Assembly (NCBI RefSeq): GCF_025628895.1
Contig: NZ_JAOTJC010000008.1
Location: 245,315 to 309,314, forward strand
Origin: Alteromonas salexigens
GTDB taxonomy: Bacteria > Pseudomonadota > Gammaproteobacteria > Enterobacterales > Alteromonadaceae
DNA length: 64,000 nucleotides
Direction: 5' to 3'
In this document: in pieces, positions 1-8,020 of the stretch
How positions within the stretch are numbered: the first letter of the stretch is position 1
Layout of the letters: each line of letters begins with the position of its first letter
Notes under the pieces: generated by a model
Database searches by the model: none
Told to the model about the DNA's origin: nothing
What the model saw: only the letters and a program-made list of their open reading frames with translations
Translations under genes and position numbers: made by a program

Positions 1-4
1 TTAC

Positions 5-81
5 GCGTGTGTAGCTCAGCTGGATAGAGTACCTGGCTACGAACCAGGCGGTCGGAGGTTCGAATCCTTCCACACGCGCCA
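5..81 (+). tRNA. tRNA-Arg(ACG)
   Basis: A complete 77-nt cloverleaf. Acceptor strands GCGTGTG (5-11) and CACACGC (71-77) pair, followed by discriminator G78 and an encoded CCA (79-81). The anticodon loop reads CTACGAA within the stem CTGG/CCAG, giving anticodon ACG (read as ICG for CGN arginine codons). The T arm GGAGGTTCGAATCC is standard. A rho-independent terminator follows at once, and partial copies of the tRNA ends recur downstream to about position 450. Confidence 0.96.
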
Positions 82-86
82 TATAG

Positions 87-117
87 AAAAACCCACCCTT
101 GCGGTGGGTTTTTTTAT
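87..117 (+). terminator. Rho-independent terminator of tRNA-Arg
   Basis: AAACCCACC and GGTGGGTTT form a stem around a short loop, followed by a run of seven T, six nucleotides after the CCA end of the tRNA. Confidence 0.85.
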
Positions 118-243
118 ATGTGTATGGTGGATGAGAACCGGTAAGAGGTTCGACAATGTTGCCGGGAGCAACATTGAACGCGCGAACGCGCGGCCCCGCA
201 GGGGCGAGGGCAGGATGCCCGAGTAATCCTTCCACACGCGCCA
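117..243 (+). repeat. Decayed second copy of tRNA-Arg carrying a hairpin-rich insert
   Basis: Positions 225-243 repeat exactly the last 19 nt of the tRNA (AATCCTTCCACACGCGCCA, also at 63-81). Positions 145-153 repeat the T-arm stretch GAGGTTCGA (55-63). The 5' side at 118-131 resembles the tRNA start with transition-type changes only. Between the two T-arm halves lies about 71 nt of consecutive inverted repeats: CAATGTTGC/GCAACATTG (154-176), CCCC/GGGG and GGGCA/TGCCC. The cloverleaf cannot form, so this is not a functional tRNA. It is either a decayed tandem copy with a small structured element inserted in the T loop, or an evolved repeat unit. Confidence 0.65.
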
Positions 244-245
244 CA

Positions 246-279
246 TCAAAAGCCCACCTAACCAGGTGGGCTTTTTTCG
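246..279 (+). terminator. Terminator behind the second tRNA-tail repeat
   Basis: AAGCCCACCT and AGGTGGGCTT form a strong stem around AACC, followed by TTTT. The position matches that of the terminator behind the intact tRNA, which supports the reading that the whole tRNA-plus-terminator unit was duplicated. Confidence 0.8.
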
Positions 280-280
280 T

Positions 281-428
281 TTACAGCGTGTGTCGGATTT
301 CCAGCCCCTCGCAGAGCTCGGGTCGCTCAGCCGGCGCAAGCCAAACTGTTGGCTTGCTGGTATCCGCCTACGCCCTGCCACACGCGCCATATAGAAAAAC
401 CCACCTAGCGGTAGTTTTTTTCGTTTAC
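281..428 (+). repeat. Third copy of the tRNA-Arg unit, ends conserved, body replaced
   Basis: The start TTACAGCGTGTGT (281-293) matches the tRNA leader and 5' acceptor strand. Positions 378-405 are a perfect 28-nt copy of 70-97 (3' acceptor strand, CCA end and terminator 5' arm). So GCGTGTG (286-292) can still pair with CACACGC (379-385). The roughly 86 nt between them do not look like a tRNA and include the hairpin GCAAGCCAA/TTGGCTTGC (336-357). The terminator copy is degenerate. A shorter fourth trace lies at 431-451. TTTTTTCGTTTAC occurs behind both the second and third units (272-284 and 416-428). Confidence 0.6.
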
Positions 429-451
429 CCCCACAGGCCTTATAGAAAAAG

Positions 452-902
452 TTCCGGTTCCCCCAGTCGTGAATTATGCCCGGTAACTGGCAATGCCTGT
501 CCCGAGGCTGCCCAACCGTGACTTGCCGCTCTTTGTGCGCACTGCTAAGTCCAGACGCCAAGCTGGGATTGTGCTGGCTTGGGGTCAACTTCATGCTGAG
601 ACGCTATTCAGAAGCAATTATCCGTTTTTGAACCAGACTATAGGAAAGCCGGTAAACAGATTACGCCTGAATGCCCCTAGAGTTTTGTTGGTACTCACCT
701 ACACTTGATCTGGCGACAAGCTGGAGGTGGTCCCATGCATGAGCGTGCAATGCGAGGATATTTATTATCAATGCATAAAAATGTTAAAAATAAGCTTTTG
801 TCATGATTTTTGTGACTAAATATTCAAAAGTGGCTTGTGTGCATGTTGTTTTTTGGCAGGCGCCATGATACTTATCTACAACACTAAATTGGGAGGAATG
901 GT
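452..902. other. Gene-poor stretch upstream of oadG
   Basis: No convincing coding region on either strand; the short open frames have no ribosome binding site or protein-like composition. The last 150 nt are AT-rich and probably hold the oadGAB promoter, but I could not pick one clear -35/-10 pair. The oadG ribosome binding site GGGAGGA lies at 890-896. Confidence 0.6.
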
Positions 903-1184
903 ATGGGAGCCGAGTCAGTCAGTAGTCAGCTAATGGAAGCCGCAACGTTAATGCTTACCGGAATGGTGTTTGTGTTTGCGTTTCTCACTATGCTGATTGG
1001 AGCAATTACGCTTATTGCAAAGTTCTGCCAGGCGTTTCCCGGTGAACCAGAGCCGGTTGCTACTCCCAAGTCAAATTCCAAACGCACTGCATCTTCCCCG
1101 GACAGCCAGCCACAAGACCGCAATGTTATTGCGGCTATCAGTGCCGCCATCCATATGCACCGCAAGTCTAATCACGACAAATAA
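903..1184 (+). CDS. oadG: Na+-translocating oxaloacetate decarboxylase, gamma subunit
   Basis: Small membrane anchor subunit of the oxaloacetate decarboxylase Na+ pump. It joins the cytoplasmic carboxyltransferase (alpha) to the membrane carboxybiotin decarboxylase (beta). The 93-residue protein has one hydrophobic helix at about residues 12-42, then a polar Pro/Ser-rich tail, the usual OadG plan; many OadG tails also end in His-rich metal-binding residues, and here only an H-x-H pair is seen near the end. The start follows a strong GGGAGGA site. It is first in the oadG-oadA-oadB operon, 14 nt before oadA. OadG sequences are poorly conserved, so the call leans partly on synteny. Confidence 0.9.
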   Translation: MGAESVSSQLMEAATLMLTGMVFVFAFLTMLIGAITLIAKFCQAFPGEPEPVATPKSNSKRTASSPDSQPQDRNVIAAISAAIHMHRKSNHDK

Positions 1185-1198
1185 GCACAGGAGTGACC

Positions 1199-3007
1199 AT
1201 GTCTAAGCCATTGGCAATTACCGAACTGGTATTACGTGATGCACATCAGTCATTGCTCGCCACCCGTATGCGTATTGAAGATATGCTGCCTATTGCAGAA
1301 AAACTCGATAAGGCCGGGTTCTGGTCTGTTGAATCATGGGGCGGTGCAACGTTTGACAGTTGTATACGCTATCTGGGCGAAGATCCCTGGGAGCGGATCC
1401 GCAAACTTAAAGCAGCGATGCCGAATACGCGCCAGCAAATGCTTCTGCGTGGTCAGAACCTGCTGGGTTACCGTCACTATGCTGATGATGTGGTAACCCG
1501 ATTTGTAGAACGGGCACACGAGAACGGCGTAGACGTTTTCCGTATATTTGATGCCATGAACGATGTGCGCAACCTGCAAACCGCGGTGAAGGCGGCGGTG
1601 GACTGTGGCGCGCATGCCCAGGGCACCATTGCTTATACTGTCAGTCCGGTGCATACACTTTCATTGTGGCTGGATATGGCTAAACAGCTGGAAGACATGG
1701 GCGTTGATTCCATTTGTATTAAAGATATGGCGGGCCTGCTGAAACCCTATGAGTGTGAAGAGTTAATTTCTGGACTTAAAGAAACCGTATCGGTGCCCAT
1801 TGCCATGCAGTGTCATGCGACTACCGGCTTGTCGACGGCGACGTATCAGAAGGCCATTGATGCGGGTATCGACATGCTGGACACCGCCATTTCTTCTATG
1901 AGTATGACCTATGGGCATACCGCCACAGAAACTATTGCGGCCATTGTCGAAGGGACAGAGCGGGATACCGGTCTTTCGTTGCCGGAACTGGAAGAAATTG
2001 CCAGCTACTTCCGCACGGTGCGTAAAAAGTACGCCCAGTTTGAAGGCAGCCTGAAAGGGGTGGATGCGCGGATCCTGTTGGCGCAGGTGCCCGGCGGCAT
2101 GCTTACTAACATGGAAAGTCAGCTCAAAGAGCAAAACGCTCAGGACAAATTCGACGAAGTATTAAAAGAAATTCCCCGGGTGCGTGAAGATCTGGGCTTT
2201 ATACCGCTGGTTACGCCGACATCACAGATCGTAGGCACCCAGGCAGTACTCAATGTGCTGACCGGTGAGCGTTACAAGAGCATTACCAAAGAAACAGCAG
2301 GGGTACTAAAAGGGGAGTACGGAGCCACGGCCGCGCCGGTGAACGAATCGTTGCAGGCACGGGTTCTGGATGGCGGCGAGCCGATCACCTGTCGTCCTGC
2401 TGATAATATTGAACCTGAAATGGATAAACTGTCTGACGAACTCGACGGACTGGCCAAAGAAAAGACATTGTCGCTGGCAGACAATAAAATTGACGATGTG
2501 CTTACCTATGCGCTGTTCCCACAGATTGGTCTGAAGTTTCTTGAAAACCGCGGCAATCCCGATGCGTTCGAACCGGCGCCCGATGCTGAAAGCGCCGCTA
2601 GTACCCAACCCGCTGAGCAAAATGTTGCAAAAACAAGTTCTGCGGGCTGCAGCCGTTACGACGTGAGTGTCGACGGTAAGGTATACCAGGTGGAAGTCGG
2701 CGAGTCAGGCACCCTTACCAGTGTGACTCCGGCGGCTAATAATCAGCCTCAACAGACCGCTGACAGCGCGCCTGCACCGACGGCCGAAGGCGAGGGTGAA
2801 CAAATTGACGCACCTTTATCCGGCAATGTGTTTAAGGTATTGGTGAGCGAAGGCGATAGCGTAGCGGATGGCGATGTAGTGATGATCCTGGAAGCGATGA
2901 AAATGGAAACCGAAATTCGTAGTGCCCACGCGGGTACCGTTGCCAGCGTGATGGTCAGCGAGGGTGACTCGGTAGCCAGTGGCCAGCCCCTGATCGCATT
3001 GAGGTAA
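1199..3007 (+). CDS. oadA: Oxaloacetate decarboxylase alpha subunit (biotin carboxyltransferase)
   Basis: Transfers the C4 carboxyl of oxaloacetate to enzyme-bound biotin, releasing pyruvate; the beta subunit then decarboxylates carboxybiotin and exports Na+. The N-terminal carboxyltransferase barrel begins with the family motif [11 protein letters not shown] (about residues 12-22) and carries MQCHATTG for metal and substrate binding. A conserved carboxylase linker domain follows, then a Gln/Pro/Ala-rich hinge and a C-terminal biotinyl domain with EAMKMET, the biotinylated lysine being residue 568 of 602. I start at ATG 1199 because AGGAG (1188-1192) sits directly against the GTG at 1193 but 6 nt before this ATG. 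Middle gene of oadGAB, 4 nt before oadB. Confidence 0.97.
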   Translation: MSKPLAITELVLRDAHQSLLATRMRIEDMLPIAEKLDKAGFWSVESWGGATFDSCIRYLGEDPWERIRKLKAAMPNTRQQMLLRGQNLLGYRHYADDVVTRFVERAHENGVDVFRIFDAMNDVRNLQTAVKAAVDCGAHAQGTIAYTVSPVHTLSLWLDMAKQLEDMGVDSICIKDMAGLLKPYECEELISGLKETVSVPIAMQCHATTGLSTATYQKAIDAGIDMLDTAISSMSMTYGHTATETIAAIVEGTERDTGLSLPELEEIASYFRTVRKKYAQFEGSLKGVDARILLAQVPGGMLTNMESQLKEQNAQDKFDEVLKEIPRVREDLGFIPLVTPTSQIVGTQAVLNVLTGERYKSITKETAGVLKGEYGATAAPVNESLQARVLDGGEPITCRPADNIEPEMDKLSDELDGLAKEKTLSLADNKIDDVLTYALFPQIGLKFLENRGNPDAFEPAPDAESAASTQPAEQNVAKTSSAGCSRYDVSVDGKVYQVEVGESGTLTSVTPAANNQPQQTADSAPAPTAEGEGEQIDAPLSGNVFKVLVSEGDSVADGDVVMILEAMKMETEIRSAHAGTVASVMVSEGDSVASGQPLIALR

Positions 3008-3011
3008 ACCG

Positions 3012-4142
3012 ATGGAAAAGCTGAGTATTTTGTGGGACAGCACCGCCCTGGCGCATTTTCAGCTAGGGCAGATAGTGATGATGGCAGTAGGGTGTTTGTT
3101 GCTTTATCTGGCCATTGTAAAGAAGTTTGAGCCCCTGTTGCTGTTACCCATAGGCTTTGGTGCGCTGCTTACCAACATTCCGCTGGCTGGCTTCTCAGAG
3201 GCCGGTGGGCTGCTGCATTACGTATACACGGTAGGCATTGATACCGGCGTGTTCCCGCTGCTCATATTTATGGGGGTAGGGGCAATGACCGACTTTGGTG
3301 CTTTAATTGCCAACCCTAAAATGTTATTGCTGGGAGCGGCCGCCCAGTTTGGCATTTTCGCTACCTTGTTTGGCGCGATTGCGCTCAATGCGGTACCGGG
3401 GTTTGAATTTTCGCTTCAGGACGCCAGTGCCATTGCCATAATTGGTGGGGCTGACGGGCCAACCGCTATATTCCTGGCTTCACGGCTGGCACCTGACTTA
3501 CTCGGCGCTATCGCGGTTGCCGCCTATTCTTATATGGCGCTGGTGCCGATTATCCAGCCGCCGATTATGAAGGCGCTGACCACTCCAGAAGAGCGTCAGA
3601 TAAAAATGGCCCAGTTGCGCCCGGTATCGCGCCGCGAAAAGGTCATATTTCCGTTAGCGGTGTTATTACTTACTATCCTGTTCTTACCCGCTGCCACCCC
3701 CCTGGTAGGGATGTTCTGCCTGGGCAACTTAATGCGTGAGTGTGGTGTAGTAGAGCGGCTGAATAAGACGGCACAGAATGAACTGATCAACATCGTGACC
3801 ATTTTTTTGGGACTTGCGGTGGGGTCAAAATTGTCAGCAGATAAATTCCTGACAGTGGAAACGCTGGGGATTCTGGCATTAGGCGCCGTTGCATTTGGTA
3901 TTGGTACCGCAACCGGCGTGTTGATGGCCAAGCTGATGAGCCGGCTTACCGGCGGGGCAGTGAATCCGCTCATTGGTGCAGCCGGGGTATCGGCAGTGCC
4001 TATGGCCGCCCGGGTCGTGAATAAAGTGGGTTTAGAGGCTAACCCCCATAACTTTCTGCTGATGCATGCTATGGGGCCTAACGTCGCCGGAGTACTGGGC
4101 TCTGCGGTGGCTGCCGGTATCCTACTGGCGTTGGTAGGCTAG
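3012..4142 (+). CDS. oadB: Oxaloacetate decarboxylase beta subunit (Na+ pump)
   Basis: Integral membrane subunit that decarboxylates carboxybiotin and couples this to Na+ export. The 376-residue, strongly hydrophobic protein has the family signature [10 protein letters not shown] at residues 145-154, whose aspartate is known to be required for Na+ binding, and the later conserved [13 protein letters not shown] segment. It starts 4 nt after oadA, indicating translational coupling. Its stop overlaps the convergent sapF stop by 4 nt. Closely related methylmalonyl-CoA decarboxylase beta subunits look alike, but the OadA partner fits oxaloacetate. Confidence 0.97.
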   Translation: MEKLSILWDSTALAHFQLGQIVMMAVGCLLLYLAIVKKFEPLLLLPIGFGALLTNIPLAGFSEAGGLLHYVYTVGIDTGVFPLLIFMGVGAMTDFGALIANPKMLLLGAAAQFGIFATLFGAIALNAVPGFEFSLQDASAIAIIGGADGPTAIFLASRLAPDLLGAIAVAAYSYMALVPIIQPPIMKALTTPEERQIKMAQLRPVSRREKVIFPLAVLLLTILFLPAATPLVGMFCLGNLMRECGVVERLNKTAQNELINIVTIFLGLAVGSKLSADKFLTVETLGILALGAVAFGIGTATGVLMAKLMSRLTGGAVNPLIGAAGVSAVPMAARVVNKVGLEANPHNFLLMHAMGPNVAGVLGSAVAAGILLALVG

Positions 4143-4945
4143 CGCAGTGTTTGCTGCGGTACCAACGACTGGTAAGCCATAATAAGCTTTTTAGTCAGTT
4201 CATGCTGAGGCCATCGGAAGATGGTCTCAGTTTTCCCCGTTTCGACAATCTCACCGTTTTCCATCACCACAATTTTGTCGGCAATATGCCGGACAATGCC
4301 CAGGTTGTGGGAAATAAACACGAAGGCCAGCCCCATTTCTTTCTGCAGTTTCAGGATCAGATTCACGGTCTGTGAACGTATGGAGGGATCCAGCGCAGCA
4401 AACGGCTCGTCAGCGACCAGCACTTTCGGTTGCAACATGATAGACCGGGCCAGCGCCACCCGTTGCTGCTGACCGTCAGACAGCATGTGCCGGTAATAGT
4501 AATAGTGTTCACGCAACAACCCGACCTTGGCAAGGGTCTCTTCGATAATGGCCTTACGTTTGCTCTCTGGCAGTCGCGTGTTAAGCCGCAAGGGTTCGTC
4601 GAGAATGCGGCCCACCGGTATAGCCGGGTTCATCGCTTCACTGCTGTGCTGAAATATCATCCGGATATCGTGGGTACGGGACTGAGTTTTGGCCGATGAC
4701 TTGTAGCGCGCATTGTACTTTTCGTTATTCAGAAAAATCTCGCCTTCGTCTGCCGCCAGCGCCCCAACCAGTAGCTTGGCCAGTAACGACTTCCCGGCGC
4801 GGTTTTCGCCGATGATGGCAATGGTTTCGCCGCGCTGTACGTTGAGGTCTATGGGCCCCAGCCTGAACAACTCAGGGCGTTTCAGCCAGCGCTTTTCGTC
4901 GCTGTGCCGGAACAGTAAGCCTTTTACCTGCATTACATCTGTCAT
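4139..4945 (-). CDS. sapF: Sap ABC transporter ATPase SapF
   Basis: ATP-binding subunit of the Sap (peptide/polyamine-type) ABC transporter; enterobacterial Sap has been linked to antimicrobial peptide resistance, K+ uptake and putrescine export. The 268 residues contain a Walker A GENRAGKS (46-53) that differs from the usual GENGSGKS by an Arg at the variable glycine, a signature LSDGQ (155-159), Walker B VLVADE (175-180) and the H-loop histidine in FISHNLG. Last gene of the sapABCDF set, overlapping sapD by 4 nt. It converges on oadB with a 4-nt overlap of stops and no visible terminator. Confidence 0.93.
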   Translation of the reverse strand: MTDVMQVKGLLFRHSDEKRWLKRPELFRLGPIDLNVQRGETIAIIGENRAGKSLLAKLLVGALAADEGEIFLNNEKYNARYKSSAKTQSRTHDIRMIFQHSSEAMNPAIPVGRILDEPLRLNTRLPESKRKAIIEETLAKVGLLREHYYYYRHMLSDGQQQRVALARSIMLQPKVLVADEPFAALDPSIRSQTVNLILKLQKEMGLAFVFISHNLGIVRHIADKIVVMENGEIVETGKTETIFRWPQHELTKKLIMAYQSLVPQQTLR

Positions 4946-5937
4946 AACTTCTCCATATGCAGCGGGAAGTGGCAGTTATACGTGTGATCATGGATCCGGC
5001 GCTGGACGGGGGTGACCACGCAGTCCCGTTGGGCACGGGGACAGCGGGGACCAAGACGACAGCCAATGGGCATGTGCTGCAAAGGCGGAATAGTGCCTTC
5101 AAGGGTGGGTAACGTTGATTTCGGTGGCAAGTTGTTGCGAAAACTCGGCGCACTGTCCAGCAAGGCTTTGGTGTAAGGATGTAATGGTCGCTTGCGAATA
5201 TGCTTCATCTTGCCTGATTCAACGGTTTGACCGGCGTACAGTACCGTCATGGTGTGGGACATGCTGGCAATGGCCAGCAGATCATGACTGACAAACAAAA
5301 TGGACAGCGACTTGGTCTGATTGAGGCGCGTAAACAGCTTGAGCACCTGAGTTTTGGTGGTGGTTTCCATTCCTCTGGTTGGGTCGTCTGCTATCAGCAA
5401 TTTTGGCTGCGAGACCAGCGCCATGGCAATCATAAACTTCTGGCATATATCGGTGGGAACCTGATGTGGATACGCACTTAAATAATGCCGGTGGTGCTTA
5501 ATGCCCACTTTGTGCACAGCCCCAATAGCAATTTTGCGTCTGTTCTGACCGCGCTGCCAGAACCAGTTTCCCCTGACGAGTTCATCAGGAATACTCTCTT
5601 CCAGCTGTTGTCCCAGCGTGGCGGAAGGATCCAACGCTGACACAGGGTTCTGAAACACCACCGCAATATCGCGGCGCATGACCTGGCGACGTTGTTCCGT
5701 GGACATACTCAGTAAGCTCTCGCCCCGCCAGCTCAATCGGTCTGCGGTCATACGCCATTGCGGGGGCAGCGCGCCCGAGATGGCAGAAACAATCAGGCTT
5801 TTGCCGGATCCTGATTCTCCCACCAGGGCCCGGATTTCACCGCTGCTCACTGTCAGGTTCACTTTATCAAGTGCTTTTACCCGGGTCTGACCGGTATCTA
5901 TTTCCAGCGTGAGATTTTTGATGTCCAGCAGTGCCAT
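4942..5937 (-). CDS. sapD: Sap ABC transporter ATPase SapD
   Basis: Second ATPase of the Sap transporter, pairing with SapF. Walker A GESGSGKS (40-47) is intact and the C-terminal oligopeptide-transporter extension with its Cys-rich C-R-L-G-P-R-C-P stretch is present. Two motifs are degenerate: the signature reads VPTDI (160-164) where canonical ABC proteins have LSGGQ, and the Walker B glutamate is aspartate (ADDP, 183-186). By memory E. coli SapD also has a weak signature (LTEGE) but keeps ADEP. It overlaps sapF by 4 nt and is separated from sapC by an unusual 171-nt gap. No strong ribosome binding site is seen before the start. Confidence 0.92.
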   Translation of the reverse strand: MALLDIKNLTLEIDTGQTRVKALDKVNLTVSSGEIRALVGESGSGKSLIVSAISGALPPQWRMTADRLSWRGESLLSMSTEQRRQVMRRDIAVVFQNPVSALDPSATLGQQLEESIPDELVRGNWFWQRGQNRRKIAIGAVHKVGIKHHRHYLSAYPHQVPTDICQKFMIAMALVSQPKLLIADDPTRGMETTTKTQVLKLFTRLNQTKSLSILFVSHDLLAIASMSHTMTVLYAGQTVESGKMKHIRKRPLHPYTKALLDSAPSFRNNLPPKSTLPTLEGTIPPLQHMPIGCRLGPRCPRAQRDCVVTPVQRRIHDHTYNCHFPLHMEKL

Positions 5938-6108
5938 TGGTGAGCTATACCCTTATCGATGTCGGCGGATGGTGCCCCGAGCGGCAAAATGAATTTACCT
6001 GTATCAGGCAGTAACGCCTCTTGTAGTGCGCTTACCGAGTCAAGTAACCGCAGTTTGCCCTAGTTTCGGGGAGGCCGCAATTGTGCGCCTCCTGCAGACC
6101 ATCCGGCA
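5938..6108 (-). other. Non-coding gap with hairpin inside the sap operon
   Basis: All other sap junctions overlap, but sapC and sapD are 171 nt apart. The gap holds an inverted repeat GGAGGC/GCCTCC (6070-6075 and 6087-6092) just after the sapC stop on the minus strand, without a T run. It may be an internal processing or attenuation hairpin, or cover a secondary promoter for sapDF. No coding sequence is seen in it. Confidence 0.5.
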
Positions 6109-7002
6109 TTAACGCACCAGCCGTTTACGTAACGCTGAACGCAAGCCATCACCCACAATATTAATTGCCAGCACCATCACGAAAATCGTCAGCCCGGGCA
6201 GTGCCACGTTCCAGGGAGCCAGATAGGCCACGTCCAGCCCATCAGCCAGAATTGCGCCTAATTCGGGCAGCGGAGGTTGCGCCCCCAGGTTCAGAAACCC
6301 CAGTGCTGAAATATCAATCACCGCAATAGACAACGCCAGCGTGCCCTGAACTACCAGCATTTCAATCATGTTTGGCAGGATAGAGTTGAAAAACAGCTGG
6401 CGGTTTGTGGCGCCATCGAGCCGGGATGCCAGAATATATTCTTTCTTCATTTCCGCACGCACAAAGGAGCGGGTGTGATGAATAAACTGGGGAATAAGCG
6501 CAAGGGTAATAGCCCACATGCTGTTAACCAGGCCGGTGCCGACAATAGCCACAATGATAATGGCAATTAATAGCGTGGGAATGGCCATCAGGGCATCAAG
6601 CAGGTGGTTAATGACGCTGGAGCGCACCCCCTGCATGACACCAGCCACAGTGCCTATGGTCACCCCTATAAGCATGGCCAGCAGCACCAGCAGGATACTG
6701 CTACCCAGCGTGACCCGGCAGCCATAAATTATCCGCGAGAACACATCACGACCCAGCGCGTCGGTACCAAACAGGTGGCTGATGCTGCCATTGACCGTCC
6801 AGCTTGGCGGAATAAGCAGCCCGTCAATGTTCTGCGCCAACGGATCGTAAGGCGCCAGAAACGGGGCAAACAGGGAAAACAATAATAACCCGGCAAGCAC
6901 CACCAGTCCCACCACGGCAATGTGGCTATTACGGAATTCAATCCACGTCCGCTTAAGCGGCGACGGATGGTACTCTTCCTCGTATAAACTAAACTGTGGC
7001 AC
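6109..7002 (-). CDS. sapC: Sap ABC transporter permease SapC
   Basis: Inner-membrane permease of the Sap transporter, DppC/OppC type. The 297 residues have a cytoplasmic N-terminal stretch with SPLKRTWIEFRNSH, about six membrane helices, and the coupling-helix (EAA-like) segment SRLDGATNRQLFFNSILP that contacts the ATPases. The start overlaps the end of sapB by 14 nt. Dipeptide permeases are close relatives, but the five-gene context behind pspF identifies it as Sap. Confidence 0.93.
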   Translation of the reverse strand: MPQFSLYEEEYHPSPLKRTWIEFRNSHIAVVGLVVLAGLLLFSLFAPFLAPYDPLAQNIDGLLIPPSWTVNGSISHLFGTDALGRDVFSRIIYGCRVTLGSSILLVLLAMLIGVTIGTVAGVMQGVRSSVINHLLDALMAIPTLLIAIIIVAIVGTGLVNSMWAITLALIPQFIHHTRSFVRAEMKKEYILASRLDGATNRQLFFNSILPNMIEMLVVQGTLALSIAVIDISALGFLNLGAQPPLPELGAILADGLDVAYLAPWNVALPGLTIFVMVLAINIVGDGLRSALRKRLVR

Positions 7003-8020
7003 GTTCGTACTTTTCTCTGCTGGGGTCGATTAACCGGTTAAATAAATCCACCAGGATGGTCAGGGTAATTACCAGCGTAGATACCGCCAGCATTCCTACC
7101 CGCAGGGCAGGGTAGTCCCGCTGGTAGATAGCCTGGATAAGCCAGTTGCCAATGCCGGGCCAGGAAAACAGGGTCTCAACAATCATCGCGTTGGTGATAA
7201 GCGTGGTGATTTGAATAGCCATGAGCGGCAAAATGGGCAGCAGTGCATTACGCACGATGTGCCGGGAGAAAATCTGCCAACGGGATAAGCCCCGGGAACG
7301 CGCGGCAGTGATATACGGCCGTCCCAGCACGTCAATGACCGAACGGCGGGTCATGCGTATCATTGCGGCGGTGGTAATAATGGCAATAGCCAGCGTTGGC
7401 AGGGCCATATGATGCAAGGCATCCGACAACGCCAGGCCTTTATCAATGTCCTCGGCCAACAAGATATCAAGCAGAATAAATCCGGTGGCATCGGGTATAT
7501 CAAACAGCAGGCTCACCCGGCCAGACAACGGCGCGATCCCCAGTTCCAGACTGAACACCAGGATAAATAACAATGCCAGCCAGAACACCGGAAACGAGTA
7601 GCTGAACAGGCTTACCGAATTGATTGTGTGATCGATGGGGGTGTAACTGCGCATACCTGCGTAATACCCGACCGGTACGCCCACGATCAGGGCGATAAGC
7701 ATGGCGTAGGTTGCCAGTTCGATAGTTGCCGGCATCGCAATGCCAATTTCTTCACGCAACGGCAGCCCGGAGATAAAGCTGTGCCCCCAGTTACCGCTCA
7801 GTAGCTGGCCCAGGTAGTGATAAAACTGCACCACATAAGGCTGATCCAGTTTATATTGGCGTGCTAGCGCTTCACGCTGCATGTCGTTCTGCGGTGTCAG
7901 CCCGGTCAGGTTGGTCAGTACATCACCGGGAAACAGATAGGCCAGCGAAAAAGACAGCGCCGCCAACACCAGCAGCGTAAGTACAAACAGGGTTAAGTAG
8001 CGGGTAAGTACATTAATCAC
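6989..8020 (-). CDS. sapB: Sap ABC transporter permease SapB
   Basis: First permease of the Sap transporter, DppB/OppB type, 343 residues with six predicted membrane helices. The coupling-helix motif AARSRGLSRWQIFSRHIVRNALLP lies at about two thirds of the length. It overlaps sapA by 4 nt and sapC by 14 nt, so the sapABC genes are translationally coupled. Confidence 0.93.
   Translation of the reverse strand: MINVLTRYLTLFVLTLLVLAALSFSLAYLFPGDVLTNLTGLTPQNDMQREALARQYKLDQPYVVQFYHYLGQLLSGNWGHSFISGLPLREEIGIAMPATIELATYAMLIALIVGVPVGYYAGMRSYTPIDHTINSVSLFSYSFPVFWLALLFILVFSLELGIAPLSGRVSLLFDIPDATGFILLDILLAEDIDKGLALSDALHHMALPTLAIAIITTAAMIRMTRRSVIDVLGRPYITAARSRGLSRWQIFSRHIVRNALLPILPLMAIQITTLITNAMIVETLFSWPGIGNWLIQAIYQRDYPALRVGMLAVSTLVITLTILVDLFNRLIDPSREKYERATV

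Noticed and set aside
37..708. Overlapping open frames of 70-185 codons on both strands
   Set aside because: They run across the tRNA, its terminators and repeat units, have no ribosome binding sites and their translations are low in protein-like pattern.
1193..1195. GTG as start of oadA
   Set aside because: It touches the Shine-Dalgarno sequence AGGAG with no spacing; ATG at 1199 has normal spacing.
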